Assembly (NCBI GenBank): GCA_902651635.1
Contig: CACRSC010000022.1
Span: 227,522-291,521, forward strand
Length of the DNA: 64,000 bases
Direction: 5' to 3'
DNA from: Mastigamoeba balamuthi
Taxonomy: Eukaryota; Evosea; Mastigamoebida; Mastigamoebidae
Part shown: positions 1 through 11,700 of the stretch, piece by piece
Numbering within the stretch: position 1 is the stretch's first letter
Layout: every line of letters starts with the position of its first letter
Position numbers and translations under genes: made by a program
Notes under the pieces: generated by a model
What the model saw: the letters and a program-made list of their open reading frames with translations, nothing else
Told to the model about the DNA's origin: nothing
Databases searched by the model: none

Positions 1-700
1 ATGGAGGCAACCACCAGATCGATCTGGGCATCAGTCATTTTGCCCTCTAATTTCCAGAGAGCAAGGACTTCTTTTAGGATAACAAGCTGGAGTGCTAGGA
101 GTCCTGCTGGTATGGCCAGAGGCAGGGCTTCCAGAGGCCTCTACACTGTCTTGAGCACTGGTCTCATGTAGTATCCGGACCCTGGATGCTTTATGGCCTT
201 CTTGTACCTCGCCTCAATGCTGCTCTCTGCTTCCTGCAGCTCTGCTCTTCTCGCCTGGTACTCCCTGAGTATCTGAAGTGCTGTCTGAGGTGATTTTACA
301 GAGCTGTACTTGGGCTCTTCCAAGTACACCTGTGCTGTGAGCTCCAGCTTCTCCTTCTGCAGTGCTATCCCGTCTGGCCCTGTATCACTCTGCTCTTATA
401 GGTTTATTTAAAACCACAAACCTGTGCTGGAGCTGCCCACAACATACTGACATTTGTTCTCTGCTGCTTTGGCCTGGCTCCACGCAGCAGTCCTGTCTGT
501 CATCAACAGAGAAGACCATCTTCCAGATGTTCCATTCCACTTCTCAGGGCAGTGGTGACCACTCATATGGCCAGGTTACACTGTGCAGAGTAGTACCTGT
601 CACATGTTCTGCAGCAATATGGTTTGCTCTCCCCGTCCTTCCTTCCTCTTCTGTACTTGAACACTATCTGGGGCCTGAAGGACAACGAGTGGGTGCACTA
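1..700. other. Lower-GC stretch with degenerate coding traces
   Basis: No intact gene is visible. On the minus strand a reading frame from about 329 down to 3 looks protein-like (charged, starting near 329) but is interrupted by one stop close to 151, after which the same frame continues open to the window edge. This resembles a decayed coding exon. Base composition is less GC-rich than the gene-dense part of the window. No family recognised. Confidence 0.3.
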
Positions 701-723
701 CAACTTCTGGGCACAGTCACCTC

Positions 724-1332
724 ATGACTGGAAATTCACCAAAGAAGGGGCTGGACACTCTCTGGGACGAAGTGAGAGTGCAGGCTCGCAAGCTCCACCT
801 CCAGGCTCTGCATTTCTGGACAGATGGTGGCATCAAGGTCGCTAACATCATCAACTCTCTTCTTCAACTGCAGGTACCCCTCTCTGCACATACCACAATC
901 AGCTCAACCCCTTTCAAGGTGAAGGTATCCCACGATTTGGGAAGAAAGGTACAGGTGTCCTTTGACCTGTATGGACCACACCATGGGCACTCTGTGTGTG
1001 ATGGTCACTTCGGGGTTGCCAAGCAGAGACTGCACCGGACCAACATCGGAACTGTCATTTCAAACCCAAGCCAGGTCGTCTCGGCCTTGAAAATGTATGG
1101 CTCTCTCTTTCACATTTGCCTTTCTCAGTACTCTTGTAGTGTAAAAAACACCAAGGTGCAGGAACTCGACCCCAAGGTCATTGCAGAACTGCCAGACCAG
1201 GTTGCTAGAGGCCTTGAGGGACACATCAGGGAGAACTTCCATTTCGTTTTTGGAGAGAAGCGCAATGTGGTTGTCTGCGCTCGGCAGACTGTTGGAGAGA
1301 AGAGCTCCGAGTTTTCCCTCACTGTAAGTTAA
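724..1332 (+). pseudogene. Mobile-element-like protein fragment (transposase-type core, partial)
   Basis: An open frame of about 200 codons without the usual GC-rich bias. It holds WTDGG near residue 37 and GPHHGHSVCDGHFG near residue 84. The GHGxSxCDxxFG pattern is one I associate with DDE-type transposase-like proteins of protist and oomycete mobile elements. That link is from memory of the pattern and is weak. Upstream in another frame (624-780) more protein-like sequence runs into it, so a frameshift or an unrecognised intron may separate the two parts. There is no convincing start, no terminal inverted repeat was found, and the frame simply ends at TAA. I treat it as a broken element fragment. 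Confidence 0.35.
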
Positions 1333-1980
1333 CAAACTGGACAATTCTTCATGTAATAACACAAATACAATTCGTTTTTCTCCACTTGTGTGGCTGGTAC
1401 ACTGTGATTGGCCAGGCGAGATAGATTTCAACTTTTAGAATTGAGATTTTGAAAAAACGTCACTGTTTCTGAATTGTATACAATGAGGACTGCCTACAGT
1501 CAAAAACACGCATATTTTTACATCACTGTTGGCTGCCGAGATCTGTTGCAGTGCAAATCAGCAAAAAATTCTCCTCCAAGACAGCCCAGCCCGATTTTCG
1601 TCTTCAGAAACGAGATTCCGGTACGTTTATGTCATACTTCTGCTTTACTCATTGGTTGCTTACCAAGCGCAAAAAGGCGTTCCATTTTCCGTTGTTGTTG
1701 CAGTGAAATCCATTTAATGACAGAAATCCACCACACCTTTTTGGACTGAGCCATTGATGCTGATGCGTTTGTAATACAATTTTGAATGCGAAATATTTTA
1801 AGAACAATTGCTTTTATTTGAAGGATAAAGCAATTGAGAAGGGCAAGGCATAAGTGACAGAGAGCACTCAGGAGATGGATGAGAGTGTCTCAGCACGTGG
1901 GAGTGTCAGCTGCATCATTGGCAGACCCAGATGCAGGGTGCAGGGTGAGAGGTGAGCACTTTGTGCTTGGAGGGAATGGT
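1333..1980. other. Non-coding, AT-richer spacer
   Basis: Short frames only, none with protein-like composition. No repeat or RNA gene recognised. Confidence 0.4.
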
Positions 1981-2010
1981 GCTGGTGCCCGCAAGGGACT
2001 CGTACTCTCT

Positions 2011-2310
2011 TCAATTGGCATGCTCGGACTTGAGAAGCACCAGCTGCTCCTTGAGCCCCTCGTTCTGGCTCTTCAATGTTGCAATGAGCACGTGCTGCTC
2101 GTGCAGGTCGTTGGTCACCCTGAGCTGCTCTTTCTTGTACGTGGCGATCTTCTCCTTCAACTTGGCCCTGGCAGCCTCCAAGCCCTTGATGATCTGGTCC
2201 TGCTGCTGTGCTGGAACAAGGAGACCTGGTCCAGCAGCAGAGGCGATTTCGGCAGTCAGCCTCTTCACCTCTTCTGAGATCTCTGATACAGTGCTGCCAG
2301 GTCCTTCGTA
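2011..2310 (-). CDS. Coiled-coil fragment of unknown protein
   Basis: The minus-strand frame is open from about 2310 to the stop at 2011. It encodes about 95 residues rich in Glu, Lys, Gln and Leu, with heptad-like spacing (for example GLEAARAKLKEKIA), so an extended coiled coil is likely. There is no upstream ATG in frame, so it is a 3' exon or a broken gene. It sits among other minus-strand fragments (2444-3308, 3797-4075) of similar composition that may all be parts of one decayed element. No function assigned. Confidence 0.4.
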   Translation of the reverse strand, partial: YEGPGSTVSEISEEVKRLTAEIASAAGPGLLVPAQQQDQIIKGLEAARAKLKEKIATYKKEQLRVTNDLHEQHVLIATLKSQNEGLKEQLVLLKSEHAN

Positions 2311-2443
2311 TGTGTGCTGAGGGACTGTATGGACTGCAATGTTAACTGCATAGCCTTCTCATGCTCTTTCTGTGGTTTAACAACGATTAGTGCTAGTTGT
2401 TGCTGTCAAATATTTATGTGCCAGTGGCATATGCTATGTGCTG

Positions 2444-3308
2444 CTAGCATATAAAATGTGTGTTATAAAAGGGAAGGGAATTCAACATATGGCAGTTGCT
2501 CATGGCCTGGCGCAGGGCTGTGTGAGCGTCCTGGAGACTCATGACATCAATGTCATTGTTGTCCCAGGCCTCCATGGGCTGCTGAGACCACCACGTGTCC
2601 TTTGCTGGAGCACCAGGGGCCCTGAGCATCTCATGGTCTGCTGGTGCTGCTGCTGCTGCTGCTGCTGGGGCTGGTGCCAGACACCACTGGATCTTCAAAG
2701 GCAAATGAGGAAGAAGACGATGCAGTGCAGCTGGTGCAGCTGGAGCCATGTGTACTCCATATTGCTTTCCTTTCTTGTTCTCTTGCATATCGTTGTCTTC
2801 TCCATATGCTCCTCCTGGTCGTCGTCCCTGTTGCACTCCATTGACGAGCTGTGGGGCAAGCTGCTTCTTCATGCTGATGTTGACCGGAATGATGAGGTTG
2901 AGAAGAATGACAAGAGTCCACTCGTCCTCCACATAGCCCCAGTACACACTGCCGGACTGCAGCAATGTGGTCTGTTTGCCAGATTCCATGTGGCACACGT
3001 CCCAGAAGTACATGTCATGCAGGCCCATGCAATGGGGGCCTGTCACAAGGCATGGGACAGTCATTGACCTGATTACTGGCAGGTATTTCCCACTCTGTTT
3101 CAATTGAGTCAGACATTAGAATTGAGAATGAAGGGCATACTGCTCTGGCACTGGCTCTCTCGGGAATCATGCTGCTATCCGTGGTGATGTCTCCAGGGCG
3201 TGGTTGAGGATACAAGGCCATGAGGTCAGCCCATTCATGCTCGGAGCACTCTGCTGGATGACCCATCACACGGGGATTGATGACAGCAACCTGCTGCCTG
3301 GTGTGCAC
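2444..3308 (-). pseudogene. Broken protein-coding fragment, possibly mobile-element derived
   Basis: Two overlapping minus-strand frames carry protein-like sequence. One runs 3308 to about 3110 (contains HEWADLMALYPQPRPGDI), the other about 3100 to 2444 (contains GLHDMYFWDVCH and YWGYVEDEWTLVILLNLI). They must be joined by a frameshift or an intron near 3100. The second frame has a (CAG)n Ala/Pro-rich stretch near 2640-2670. The Trp/Tyr/Asp-rich middle looks like an enzyme core, but no family is recognised. Weak evidence for function. Confidence 0.3.
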
Positions 3309-3309
3309 T

Positions 3310-3790
3310 GGAATGCCCCCCAGTCACAGAAAGCTGAGGAAGCTGGTCAGGGCCAGGGCTTCTGCCACAGCTGGAGCTCCCTGGCACCAGAGGAAGCAGG
3401 CCATCCCACGTTCTGGTCCTGCATGCTGGTGGGCTCAGCACTAGGAGCCCTCCTGATAGGTGGGAATTCCCACCAAAAAGGATCAAAATCGTTACAAATG
3501 ATCAATAGTACATACCCTTAATATCAGAAGCTCTTGGAAGCATTTGAAGCATGATTTCACAGAAACTTTTCAAATCAAGTGATTTGTGACAAAGGCAATA
3601 TATGCTGGCATATGTGCCAGGAGGCTATGTGCCAGTGGTACAGCTTGGCTATCAACTATGCTGGTGGCACAGTGTATGTGCTGATGTATGAGTCAGCATG
3701 AAAAGTGTCAGTAGTTTTATGGTCAATGGTAATTAAGAAGACATTCAAAGCAGACACAGTGACTTTTAATTGTAATAACCAACTGGTTTC
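3310..3790. other. Spacer without recognisable gene
   Basis: AT-richer sequence with short frames only. Small imperfect direct repeats of the tgtgccag/tatgctgg kind occur at 3600-3700. Confidence 0.3.
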
Positions 3791-3796
3791 ATTGCT

Positions 3797-4075
3797 TTAG
3801 TCATACTCAGGGTCAGATTCATCAGAGGAGAGGGCATCATCATCATCACTGCACTCAGCACAATCCATGATGAAGTCCTTTGGATCAGCCATAACATCAT
3901 TCAGGTCATTAAAGGACGCATCTGGATTGATGAATCCCTCTTCAAACATCTCAAGGTCCATCTGCAGAGGACTGGTCAGGAGTGCAGTCCTGGCAATAAG
4001 TCCCTGATACCCTCTATTTTGAATTTGGGAGAGACTTTTGGTGAATTGTATCGGAAAATGAATTGTATCGGGATA
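3797..4075 (-). CDS. Acidic C-terminal exon of unknown protein
   Basis: Reading the minus strand from about 4075 to the TAA at 3797-3799 gives an open frame of about 90 residues with protein-like composition. It contains QFTKSLSQIQNRGYQGLIAR and ends in an acidic tail (CAECSDDDDALSSDESDPEYD without the last residue shown). An upstream in-frame stop near 4078 means the 5' part, if any, lies on another exon. It may be the C-terminus of the same decayed element as the neighbouring minus-strand fragments. No family recognised. Confidence 0.4.
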   Translation of the reverse strand, partial: YPDTIHFPIQFTKSLSQIQNRGYQGLIARTALLTSPLQMDLEMFEEGFINPDASFNDLNDVMADPKDFIMDCAECSDDDDALSSDESDPEYD

Positions 4076-4079
4076 TTAT

Positions 4080-4767
4080 GATCCGTGATGATGTCATGAC
4101 ACGTGGCAATAATTGGCTGACACCTCACAGTTTTGTCACAACTTCTTTGTTGTTCTTGGGGCCTGGAGGTAGGAAAGAGCAGAAGAAGTCCTGATCCCTA
4201 GTAGCAAGTGTAGTCCCCTTGAGCATCAAGGACATGTTCCATGCACAAATTCATGGAGGCAACCAAGTTCTGTGCATAGCTGACCGGGAGCTCCCTCCAA
4301 ATTTTGTGAATGCACCTTGCCAGTTTTCCCAGACCCGCCCCTGGACATACCCCCCTCAAGCCACACAACACACATGCCCCCCCCAGACACACCCCTCATA
4401 ACCCCTCCCCTTTCCCTCCCCAGCTCCCCTGGCTCGCAAGAGCTTATCCCTCACTGGTAGCAGAATGGGTCTGACGTCATCATTCTCTGATCAATCACGT
4501 TGTAACACAACCAAAACAAGGATTGTGCTCGATCCCCCCCAGCCCACGATCTCACAGAACTCAATTGGTGTACAGTCATATGCCATTGCGATGTCAGTGT
4601 GCAGGCTGTCACGGGGTATGCGAGGCTCTTTGTTGTGTAGCAGGCACGCAATTTGTCACGCGGTAGTTGCGGGTCGGCTGTATTTCAATCGGTGTATACG
4701 TGTGGTGGGGGGTGTGCTGCACTCGTCCCTGAAGGCGTGGAAGGGGGCGGGGTCTCGCGTGCCCAGC
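4080..4767. other. Intergenic spacer
   Basis: Pyrimidine-rich C runs near 4340-4440 and no protein-like frame. It holds the 3' side of the minus-strand gene that ends at 4768. Confidence 0.4.
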
Positions 4768-5517
4768 TCAGGCCTTGTTGTCCCCTGACTCGTTGTGGAT
4801 GATCGGCTGCGCCTGCTTGTGGCTGTGCACCGACAGCGCCGCCAGGATCTGCAGCAGGCAGTAGAGGCACCTGTGCCGGGAGGGGAAGGAGGAGGGGGGA
4901 GATGGCGTCAGCCGTGACGTCGCCGCTGGAAATTCGAATCGGGTGGTGACGTGGGAGGGGGTGTGCGGGGGTGTGTGGGGGACGCGGAGAGGCAGGGCGG
5001 ACCCGACGACGATGGTGAAGATGCCCGCGACGAGGTAGAAGGGCCGCTCGTCGCGCCCGTTGGTCTGCTCGTAGGGCAGCAGCATGATGACGCCCAGGTA
5101 CACGAAGAACAGCCCCTTGCCCAGCCACCTGGGCGGGAGGGGGGACGGGGGGAGAGGGAGAGGTGCAGTGTCAGAAAAGGGGCATAAGGCCTGCAGAGAG
5201 CCTCGGAAAAGGAAGAGGGGGGGTTGGGTGGGCACCTCATGTAGAAGGTCAGCCAGCTCTGCAGCAGCGACGGCATGAATATCTCAAACGCGATGATGCA
5301 CAGGCCGAAGATGCTGTGCGGGGTGGCGGGGCGACGTCAGGAGCGAGAGGCCGGAGGAAGGAGAGGGGGGGGCAGCTCCGGCGGTTTACAAGAAGTAAAT
5401 CGAGAGCAGCACGGAGACGAAGGTGTGGACGGCGATGATCCACATGATGCCCACGACGATGCAGAAGCCGCCGACGATCATGCTGAGGATGGCGAAGAGC
5501 AGGTTGAACAGGTCCAT
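4768..5517 (-). CDS. COPI-associated-type four-helix membrane protein
   Basis: Four minus-strand exons give a small polytopic protein. Exon 1 starts at ATG 5517 and ends near 5390. Exon 2 is about 5313-5236, exon 3 starts at 5128, and exon 4 runs about 4872 to the TGA at 4768-4770. The exon 3/4 boundary is uncertain: a phase-2 donor near 4996 keeps the frame. The product has about four hydrophobic helices (FNLLFAILSMIVGGFCIVV, the IFGLCIIAFEIF helix, GLFFVYLGVIMLL, LVAGIFTIVVG). GKGLFFVYLG after the second helix fits COPI-associated/Tvp15-like proteins of the Golgi and endosome. Family assignment rests on topology and that motif. It is transcribed away from the PBZ kinase, so 5518-5915 is a shared upstream region. 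Confidence 0.6.
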
Positions 5518-5915
5518 CGTGGTGTTTCGGTTTTCGAGCGCTCCGCAGTGAACCAAAATTATTAGCAAAGTGGCCCTGCAACCGTCAGCGAAGAATCCAG
5601 AGGAAAATATCTCCGGGGGATGCTGACTCACCCCACCACCTCGGGCTCTGCATCTTTGTTGGAACGGGGGTTGAGCAGGTGCAGTGAAAATGCACAGTTA
5701 ATACGACATAAGTGTCCCGTGGGAGTGTGCGTTCACAGGTTTTTCCCGTTCCCTTGCTGTGCCTGCCCGCTATCCCGAGCCTCCTTCGTGACGCCTCCGC
5801 CGCGCCCACCGCTTGCCGGGGATCCAGCGAGATCCCCCGAGGTGTCCTCCCGCCTCTTCTGGTTTTCCTGTTGATCCGGGAATCTCAGGAGATAAGATAG
5901 AGAAATCTTCCCGTG
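5518..5915. promoter_or_regulatory. Shared upstream region of two divergent genes
   Basis: About 400 bp separate the start codon of the minus-strand membrane protein from that of the plus-strand PBZ kinase. It must hold both promoters. No TATA element stands out. A palindromic-looking aaaatatctccggggga occurs near 5605. Confidence 0.4.
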
Positions 5916-8173
5916 ATGGGCGGGCTGAGCGACGACGACGCCCTGGCGGTGCACGCGGCGCTGCACGACCCGACCGCCGATTCCGCCCTCGCTCTCGGGC
6001 GCCGATGGCGCATCGAGACGCATCCCAACGGGTACCGGCGGTGCACCGTCTTTGGCTGCCAGTTCGCCACGCAGAACCCGCGCAAGGCGTCGCCGTGGTC
6101 GCGCCGCGCCGCCGAGGGCCACCAGATCACGTGGATCATGTGCGTCCCCGAGCCTTGGGGCCTCATCGAGGACGGCGCCGTCGTCAGAGTCCGCCAGACC
6201 CCCGTTATCCGCCCGCGATCTCGAAATTCCTAATATCGCGATCGCACCCGCGAGATATCCCGCCCCCGCGATCCCATAATCTCTCCCGAATATCGCAGCG
6301 TGCGATCTCGAAATCCCTAATATCGCGATCGCACTGCAGCGCTGCAACGTGCTCCGCGGCGACGAGGGCGCGGCTGCGACGGTGGCGGTCGGCGAGGAGG
6401 ACGTGGCGATGGGCCAGCCGCCGCTGCCCAAGCGGCCGCGCAGCTCGCCGGCTCTGCCCGACGACGCGTCTGCGGGCGCCTGCGACGGTTCCGCCGTCTC
6501 TGAGCGCGACTACACGGCCGAGGCCTCGAGGCCGATGTGCAAGTACGCGGGACGGTGCTACCGGACGAGCAGGCAGCACTTCAGCGAGTTCCGGCACCCG
6601 GCAGAGCTCGTCCGCAAGGTCTCTGCCGCCGCCATCGCTGCCGCCAAGGCGCCCTCGCCCCCCAGGGACCCCGGCTGCCCCAGGAGGCCCCCCGACGCGC
6701 CGGCGCCGGCCCAGGGCGAGGCCCCTGCGCCGCCCGTGGCCGCTGGCAGGGCCAAGGACGAGGCCGCGGACTCTGCGCTGCGGGACACTGAGATGCCGCA
6801 GCCACCGCAGGGCCTCCAGCAGCAGCAACAGCAGCAGCAGGGGCAGCTGGGACAGCAAGGCCAGGAGGAGGCGGGGCACGGGCGAGCGGCTGCGGAGGCG
6901 CCGGAGGAGACGCAGGTGGTGGAGCAGGAGCCCGTCGCCATCGACAACCACGTCGGCGTCACGGAGATCATGATGGGCGAGAAGATCGGCAGCGGCGCCT
7001 TTGGCGAGGTACCCTTGCTCCCTCCGCTGCGCCTGCAGCCCCAGCACGCACTGAGCGTCCACTGCGGGGCCGCCTGCAGGTGCGCAAGGGCGTGTGGAGA
7101 GGGCGGGTGGTCGCAGTAAAGACGCTGCACCAGCAGAAGGAGAAGGCGCAGCACATGTTCGCCAGGGAGGCCGACCTCTTGTGGTGCCTCCCTTCCCTGG
7201 CCCCCTTGGCACCCTGGCCCTGGCCTGGCACCCTCGCGCTAAGCTCACACACGTCCTTGCGTCGCCACCCAGCAAGCTGCGGCACCCGAACATCGTCGAG
7301 TGTCTCGGGGCGTGCACAGAGGTGCCGTACATGTGCATCGTGATGGAGTACCTGCCCCGGGGCCTGCACAAGGCCATCAAGGAGGGCCCCATGGCCCTGG
7401 GCCGCCTGCTCCGCATCGCCCGCGGCATCGCCGACGGCGTCTTCTTCCTCCACGACCTCGACCCCGTCGTCATCCACAGGTGTGTGTCGCGGATCAACTG
7501 ACTCGCCTCTCTCGTCGCCGCGCCCGAAGCCCAAGCGAAGCGAACTCACTGCTGCGCGCTCTCTGGCAAGGGACCTGAAGCCCGAGAACATCCTCCTCGA
7601 CGACGACGACACCCCAAAGGTGACCCTGCCTCGGCACCCGCCCCCCCGCGTGCGCCTGACGCTGCCGCGGCCTCGCGCAGATTGTGGACTTTGGGATCTC
7701 GCGGGAGAAGGCCGAGGACATGGCGATGACGAAGATCGGGACGCCGCTCTACTGCGCGCCCGAGGTCATCCAGGGCAAGCTCTACGACGAGAAGGTCGAC
7801 ATCTACTCGCTGGGCATGGTGCTGTACAGCATGGCCGCGGGCAGGCGCCCCTACGCGGACCTCGTCGAGGGCGGCCAGCCGCTACCGCCCTTCAAGATTA
7901 TGTCCGCCGTCTGCGGCGGCACGCGGCCCGCGCTGCCCGACGGCTGCAACGCGCACCTCGCCAGGCTCATCCAGCAGTGCTGGGGTACGGGCAGCCTCTG
8001 CCGAAGCACTCTCTGCTTTGATCTCTGTCGACTTAGGCGCCGTCGGGTTCTCTCCCGGGACAGATCCGCTGCCCGCGAACAGGCCGACGGCAATGCAGTG
8101 CCTCAGGCGCGTGGAGATCATCACTGAGAAGACCTCTCAGGGAGCAGTGGATGCGCGCAGCGATACACCGTAG
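5916..8173 (+). CDS. PBZ zinc finger/protein kinase fusion
   Basis: Seven exons fit in phase: 5916-6188, 6340-7008, 7080-7183, 7273-7479, 7571-7619, 7681-7984 and 8064-8173, giving 571 residues. A Cys/Trp-rich N-terminal region of unknown fold (about residues 1-100) comes first. A PBZ finger follows near residues 155-180 (CKYAGRC, then HFSEFRHP: C-x5-C-x6-H-x5-H with the typical CYR and HP). PBZ fingers bind poly(ADP-ribose). An Ala/Pro/Gln linker with a Gln run leads to a protein kinase domain from about residue 300. Visible motifs are GSGAFGEV, VAVKTL, LRHPNIV, HRDLKPEN, DFG, APE and DIYSLGMVLYSM, so all catalytic residues are present. The style is TKL/Ser-Thr. The exon 3 donor (7184) is chosen to keep the frame. 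Next gene on the same strand is a receptor with a PARP-type domain. Confidence 0.85.
6215..6334. repeat. Direct repeat inside kinase intron 1
   Basis: A 33-bp unit beginning gcgatctcgaaat occurs at 6215-6247 and again at 6302-6334 with one mismatch, both inside the intron 6189-6339. The region between holds cgagatatcccg, a member of a dispersed self-complementary motif class seen in other introns. Confidence 0.7.
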
Positions 8174-8733
8174 CGTTGTAAGGAAGCTCGTCCTCGTCGC
8201 CTCTGAAAGTAAATTGCCGCTCCCGCTTAGAGACTTGGGACTGGGATAGAGGGGGCAGAGTGCGTGATCCGGGGCACTACCCGACGCTGCCTTTCTCCTC
8301 GTTGTGGGTTCCCTCCGATGAAGCGGAAATGGTGGCAATGAAACAGCTGCGCCGCCGAAGCACTCCATCGGCGGACGTGCAAGCAATGTCCTGCCTTAGG
8401 TGCGGTTCAGCGTGTTGCAAGTGGCGGCATCAACCCGCTGTGTCTGGGGTTGGGCGTGTCTGCCTGATAGGATAATGTGTGTTGCCGAACTTGAACCGTT
8501 CAGATTATTATTTCGGTGGAAATCTTGAATCAAGCGTGTGGTGCTTGTGATTCTGTATGGCAGGCTTCAGTTGTGTACAATCAGCAGGCCAGCAGCAGTC
8601 AGGGGCAGGAGAAAGGAGCAGAAATGCACGGAGATACAAGGAAGATATTACAGGGGAACAGCCCAGTTTCTGATTGAAAGAAAGACGGTTGCAACAGCGC
8701 GGTGGTTTCGCCCACACCGACACCGACATCGTC
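8174..8733. other. Intergenic spacer and promoter of receptor PARP
   Basis: 560 bp between the stop of the PBZ kinase and the ATG of the next gene. No protein-like frame. It must hold the terminator of one gene and the promoter of the other. Confidence 0.4.
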
Positions 8734-11700
8734 ATGTCATCGCGAGCGTCGCCCCTGCTTCTTATTCTCGCACTGGCAAGCGTGGGCATCGTGCGCTGCG
8801 ACTCGGCTGACGGGCTCAGGTGCAGCACAGGCCAAACAGCCACCACAACAAACCCACAGCAGAACACAACAAAACACGACAACAGTAGCACAAATACACC
8901 AGCAAAGAACGCTGCAAAAATAAGGGCAGGGCAGACTGACGATGCCCGGCTGTTGCACCACAGCAAGAGGGACGACGATACGGCGAAAGATGCGGAGTTC
9001 CTCTGCGACCTGAAGAAATCGACAGTCGGCCGGTGGAGCTACGGCGATGATCCCTGCCAGACACACAATCCCTGCACCATGGATCGAGGCATCAGCTGCA
9101 CTGACAACCGTATCACGTCTATGTAAGTCCCTTTTCTGGGGCACTGTGCCGCCCCCAATGCTGTCTGTCCCACAGGACCCTCATCCGTTTGTTGTTTCCT
9201 GCAGCGACTTGCAATCCAGGCGGATCGGTGGGTTCATTCCCAACTCCATTGTGAACTGCCGCCACCTCGGGTCACTGTACGATGTCAAGCGCAAGGAAGT
9301 GCCGTGCTAACACGACTCTAGTAATTTGCGTGAGAACGAGCTGAATGGCACCATTCCCAGTGGTCTGTTCTCCCTCCCACGTCTGAGCCATGTGTACGTG
9401 CTTTCACCCAAGTCGCAAATGATTGGTTAGCCAGACTCAATTCATTCCACCTCAGCAATCTGATGCACAATGAGATCTCGGGAACCATCCCAAGCATAGA
9501 TGAGCCCATTCAAAAGCCATTCCAAATGTACGTGGACTTGTTAGCATACTCCTCTAATAGATCAATGTTCTTTTCAGATGGCTGTCAGAAAACAGGATCA
9601 GTGGCAGCATTCCGAGGGACATCGGCAACCTCATTAACATGTCGTATTTGTGTGATCACTATCATAACCACCGAAATCTCATCCTCATTTTCAGCAACAT
9701 TGGGGAAAACCGGATTTCTGGGACCATTCCCACCAGCATCACAAAAATGGCAAACTTGAGAACTCTGTGAGTTGATTGTTACGAGATGGAGCGCCTGTCT
9801 GACAATTTCTGCTGTTTCCCTTCGCGACAGGTGGGCGCCAACTAACACTCTCTCAGGTACCATTCCGGTCTCTTTCGGTCCCAAATTAGAAGCACTGTGC
9901 GAAGTCTGACTATAACCGATGATGTCTAACACCGCACTCAGGGTACTGTATGGAAACAAGTTCTCAGGCGCCCTGGCTGCCCCGTTGTGCAAAATCCGTT
10001 CTCTCATGATTTGTGCGGTTTCAGACTCTCCAGTCCAGCTATGCACCAAGGAATCATGCATCAAGCAAAAGGTTGGAGGATGTACTATCCCGGACTGTGT
10101 TCCCTGCTCGATGGAAACGACCCAGGACCAGTGCCTCCAGCGAGAGCAGTGCTGTTTCTGGTGTGATGGGTCGGGGTGCGTCGACTCCAAGAGCATGTGC
10201 AACTGCTCCGCGTGGGCAGACTCCACAACCTGCGAGGCCGAGGGCACTGGGTGTGAGTGGTGCAAAGGCAAGTGTACGGATGGCGGCAAGTGCGGCAACT
10301 GCAAGACCATTGATCAGATGGCAGAGTGCACCGCATCATCCAGCCGCTGCCAGTGGTGCGGGCTGAGCTGTGCCAAGATTGGAGAGTGCCCCAGCTGCGC
10401 CTCAATCGGGAACGACATGACGAAGTGTATCGGTTCCAACTGCAAGTGGTGCCAGAAGAGCTCGTCGCAGTGTCAGAGCCCGGCGGCTGTGTGCGAAGAA
10501 TGCGAAGATCGGACGGCATCAGACTGCAGAAGAACCCGTGATTGCGAGCTGTGTGGTTCGGTCTGCCAGCGAACTGGGACATGCACTGTGCCGCCAGCAG
10601 CTGCCTCGTCGTCCAGCTCCTCGAGTATGCACCACTCCCACGTGTTACGAAGCAGCAGTGGTGAGAGTCACAGCGGAGTAAGCAGCACAAGCAAGCAGAG
10701 TAGCAGGGCGGATAAGCCGGCCATTTCCAGCAGCAGCACAAGCACTGAACGAGAAATGACACGCAAGAGCAGTGATAGCAGTGCGACCGCGATGCAGAGC
10801 AGAGAGAGCAGCGCAGGACTGCCTCATGAGTCTTCAAATTCCGGTCAGATTCCTGCGTTTGGTGGAAAGAGCGACAAGGGGAGGACGAGTGCAGGGGCAA
10901 TCGCTGGGGGCATCTGCGGGGGCGTGGCCGCTGCTTCTACAATCGCCGCTGTGGTCGTCGTTGCGGTTCGTTGGAGGCGCAGGTGCGGTGGACAGGACCC
11001 TGCCCCTAGGAGGAGGGCATCGCGAAGCGTGGCACTGGGCCGCCTGCAGGGTATCGCACGCGGGCCAGCGCCGGTGGCGTTGCGGGGATTCGAGGGAGAG
11101 CCAAGGCACGTGGAGCTGTGCAAGACACACGGGAGCGAGCTGAGGGCAGAGGTGGAGGAGCTGACGGGCAAGGACCTGAAGCAGTTCCAGCGGCTGCTGC
11201 CCAGCCACTTCCAGATGCACCACGAGGACTACAACGAGGCCCGCATCAAGCAGAACAAGGCGCCCCTCACCTTCATCGCGCTCCGCGCCTGGCGCGTGCA
11301 CAACGCGACGCTCGAGAGCTGGTTCGAGGCGCGCAGGGCTTTCATGCGCGACGCGCTGGGGCGCAGCGAGGACGACGACGAGCTGGAGGAGCGGGTGGCG
11401 TTCCACGGGACCCGGGAGGAGAACATCGCGGACATCTGCGCGCACGGGCTGCTGCGCGTGGGCCACCCGCTCAACCCCTCGTCGTCGACGGACCCCGGCT
11501 ACTTCGGTGACCCCCGCTGCGGGGTCTACACGAGCAGGTTCGTCGAGTACACCCTGCAGTACTCCAACACCATCCCCGCAGCCGACGGCTCCACCATCCC
11601 CACTCCTCTCGGAGAGGTGCTCATACTTCTCCTCGTGCTCACACTCATCGCTAACGCTGCCTTTGTCCCTGCGTTGTGATCCTGGGAGAGCAGGGGCAGA

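Noticed and set aside
5733-6431. 232-codon minus-strand frame across the PBZ kinase start
   Set aside because: It is antisense to a frame-consistent spliced gene and reads through its intron; composition is low-complexity.
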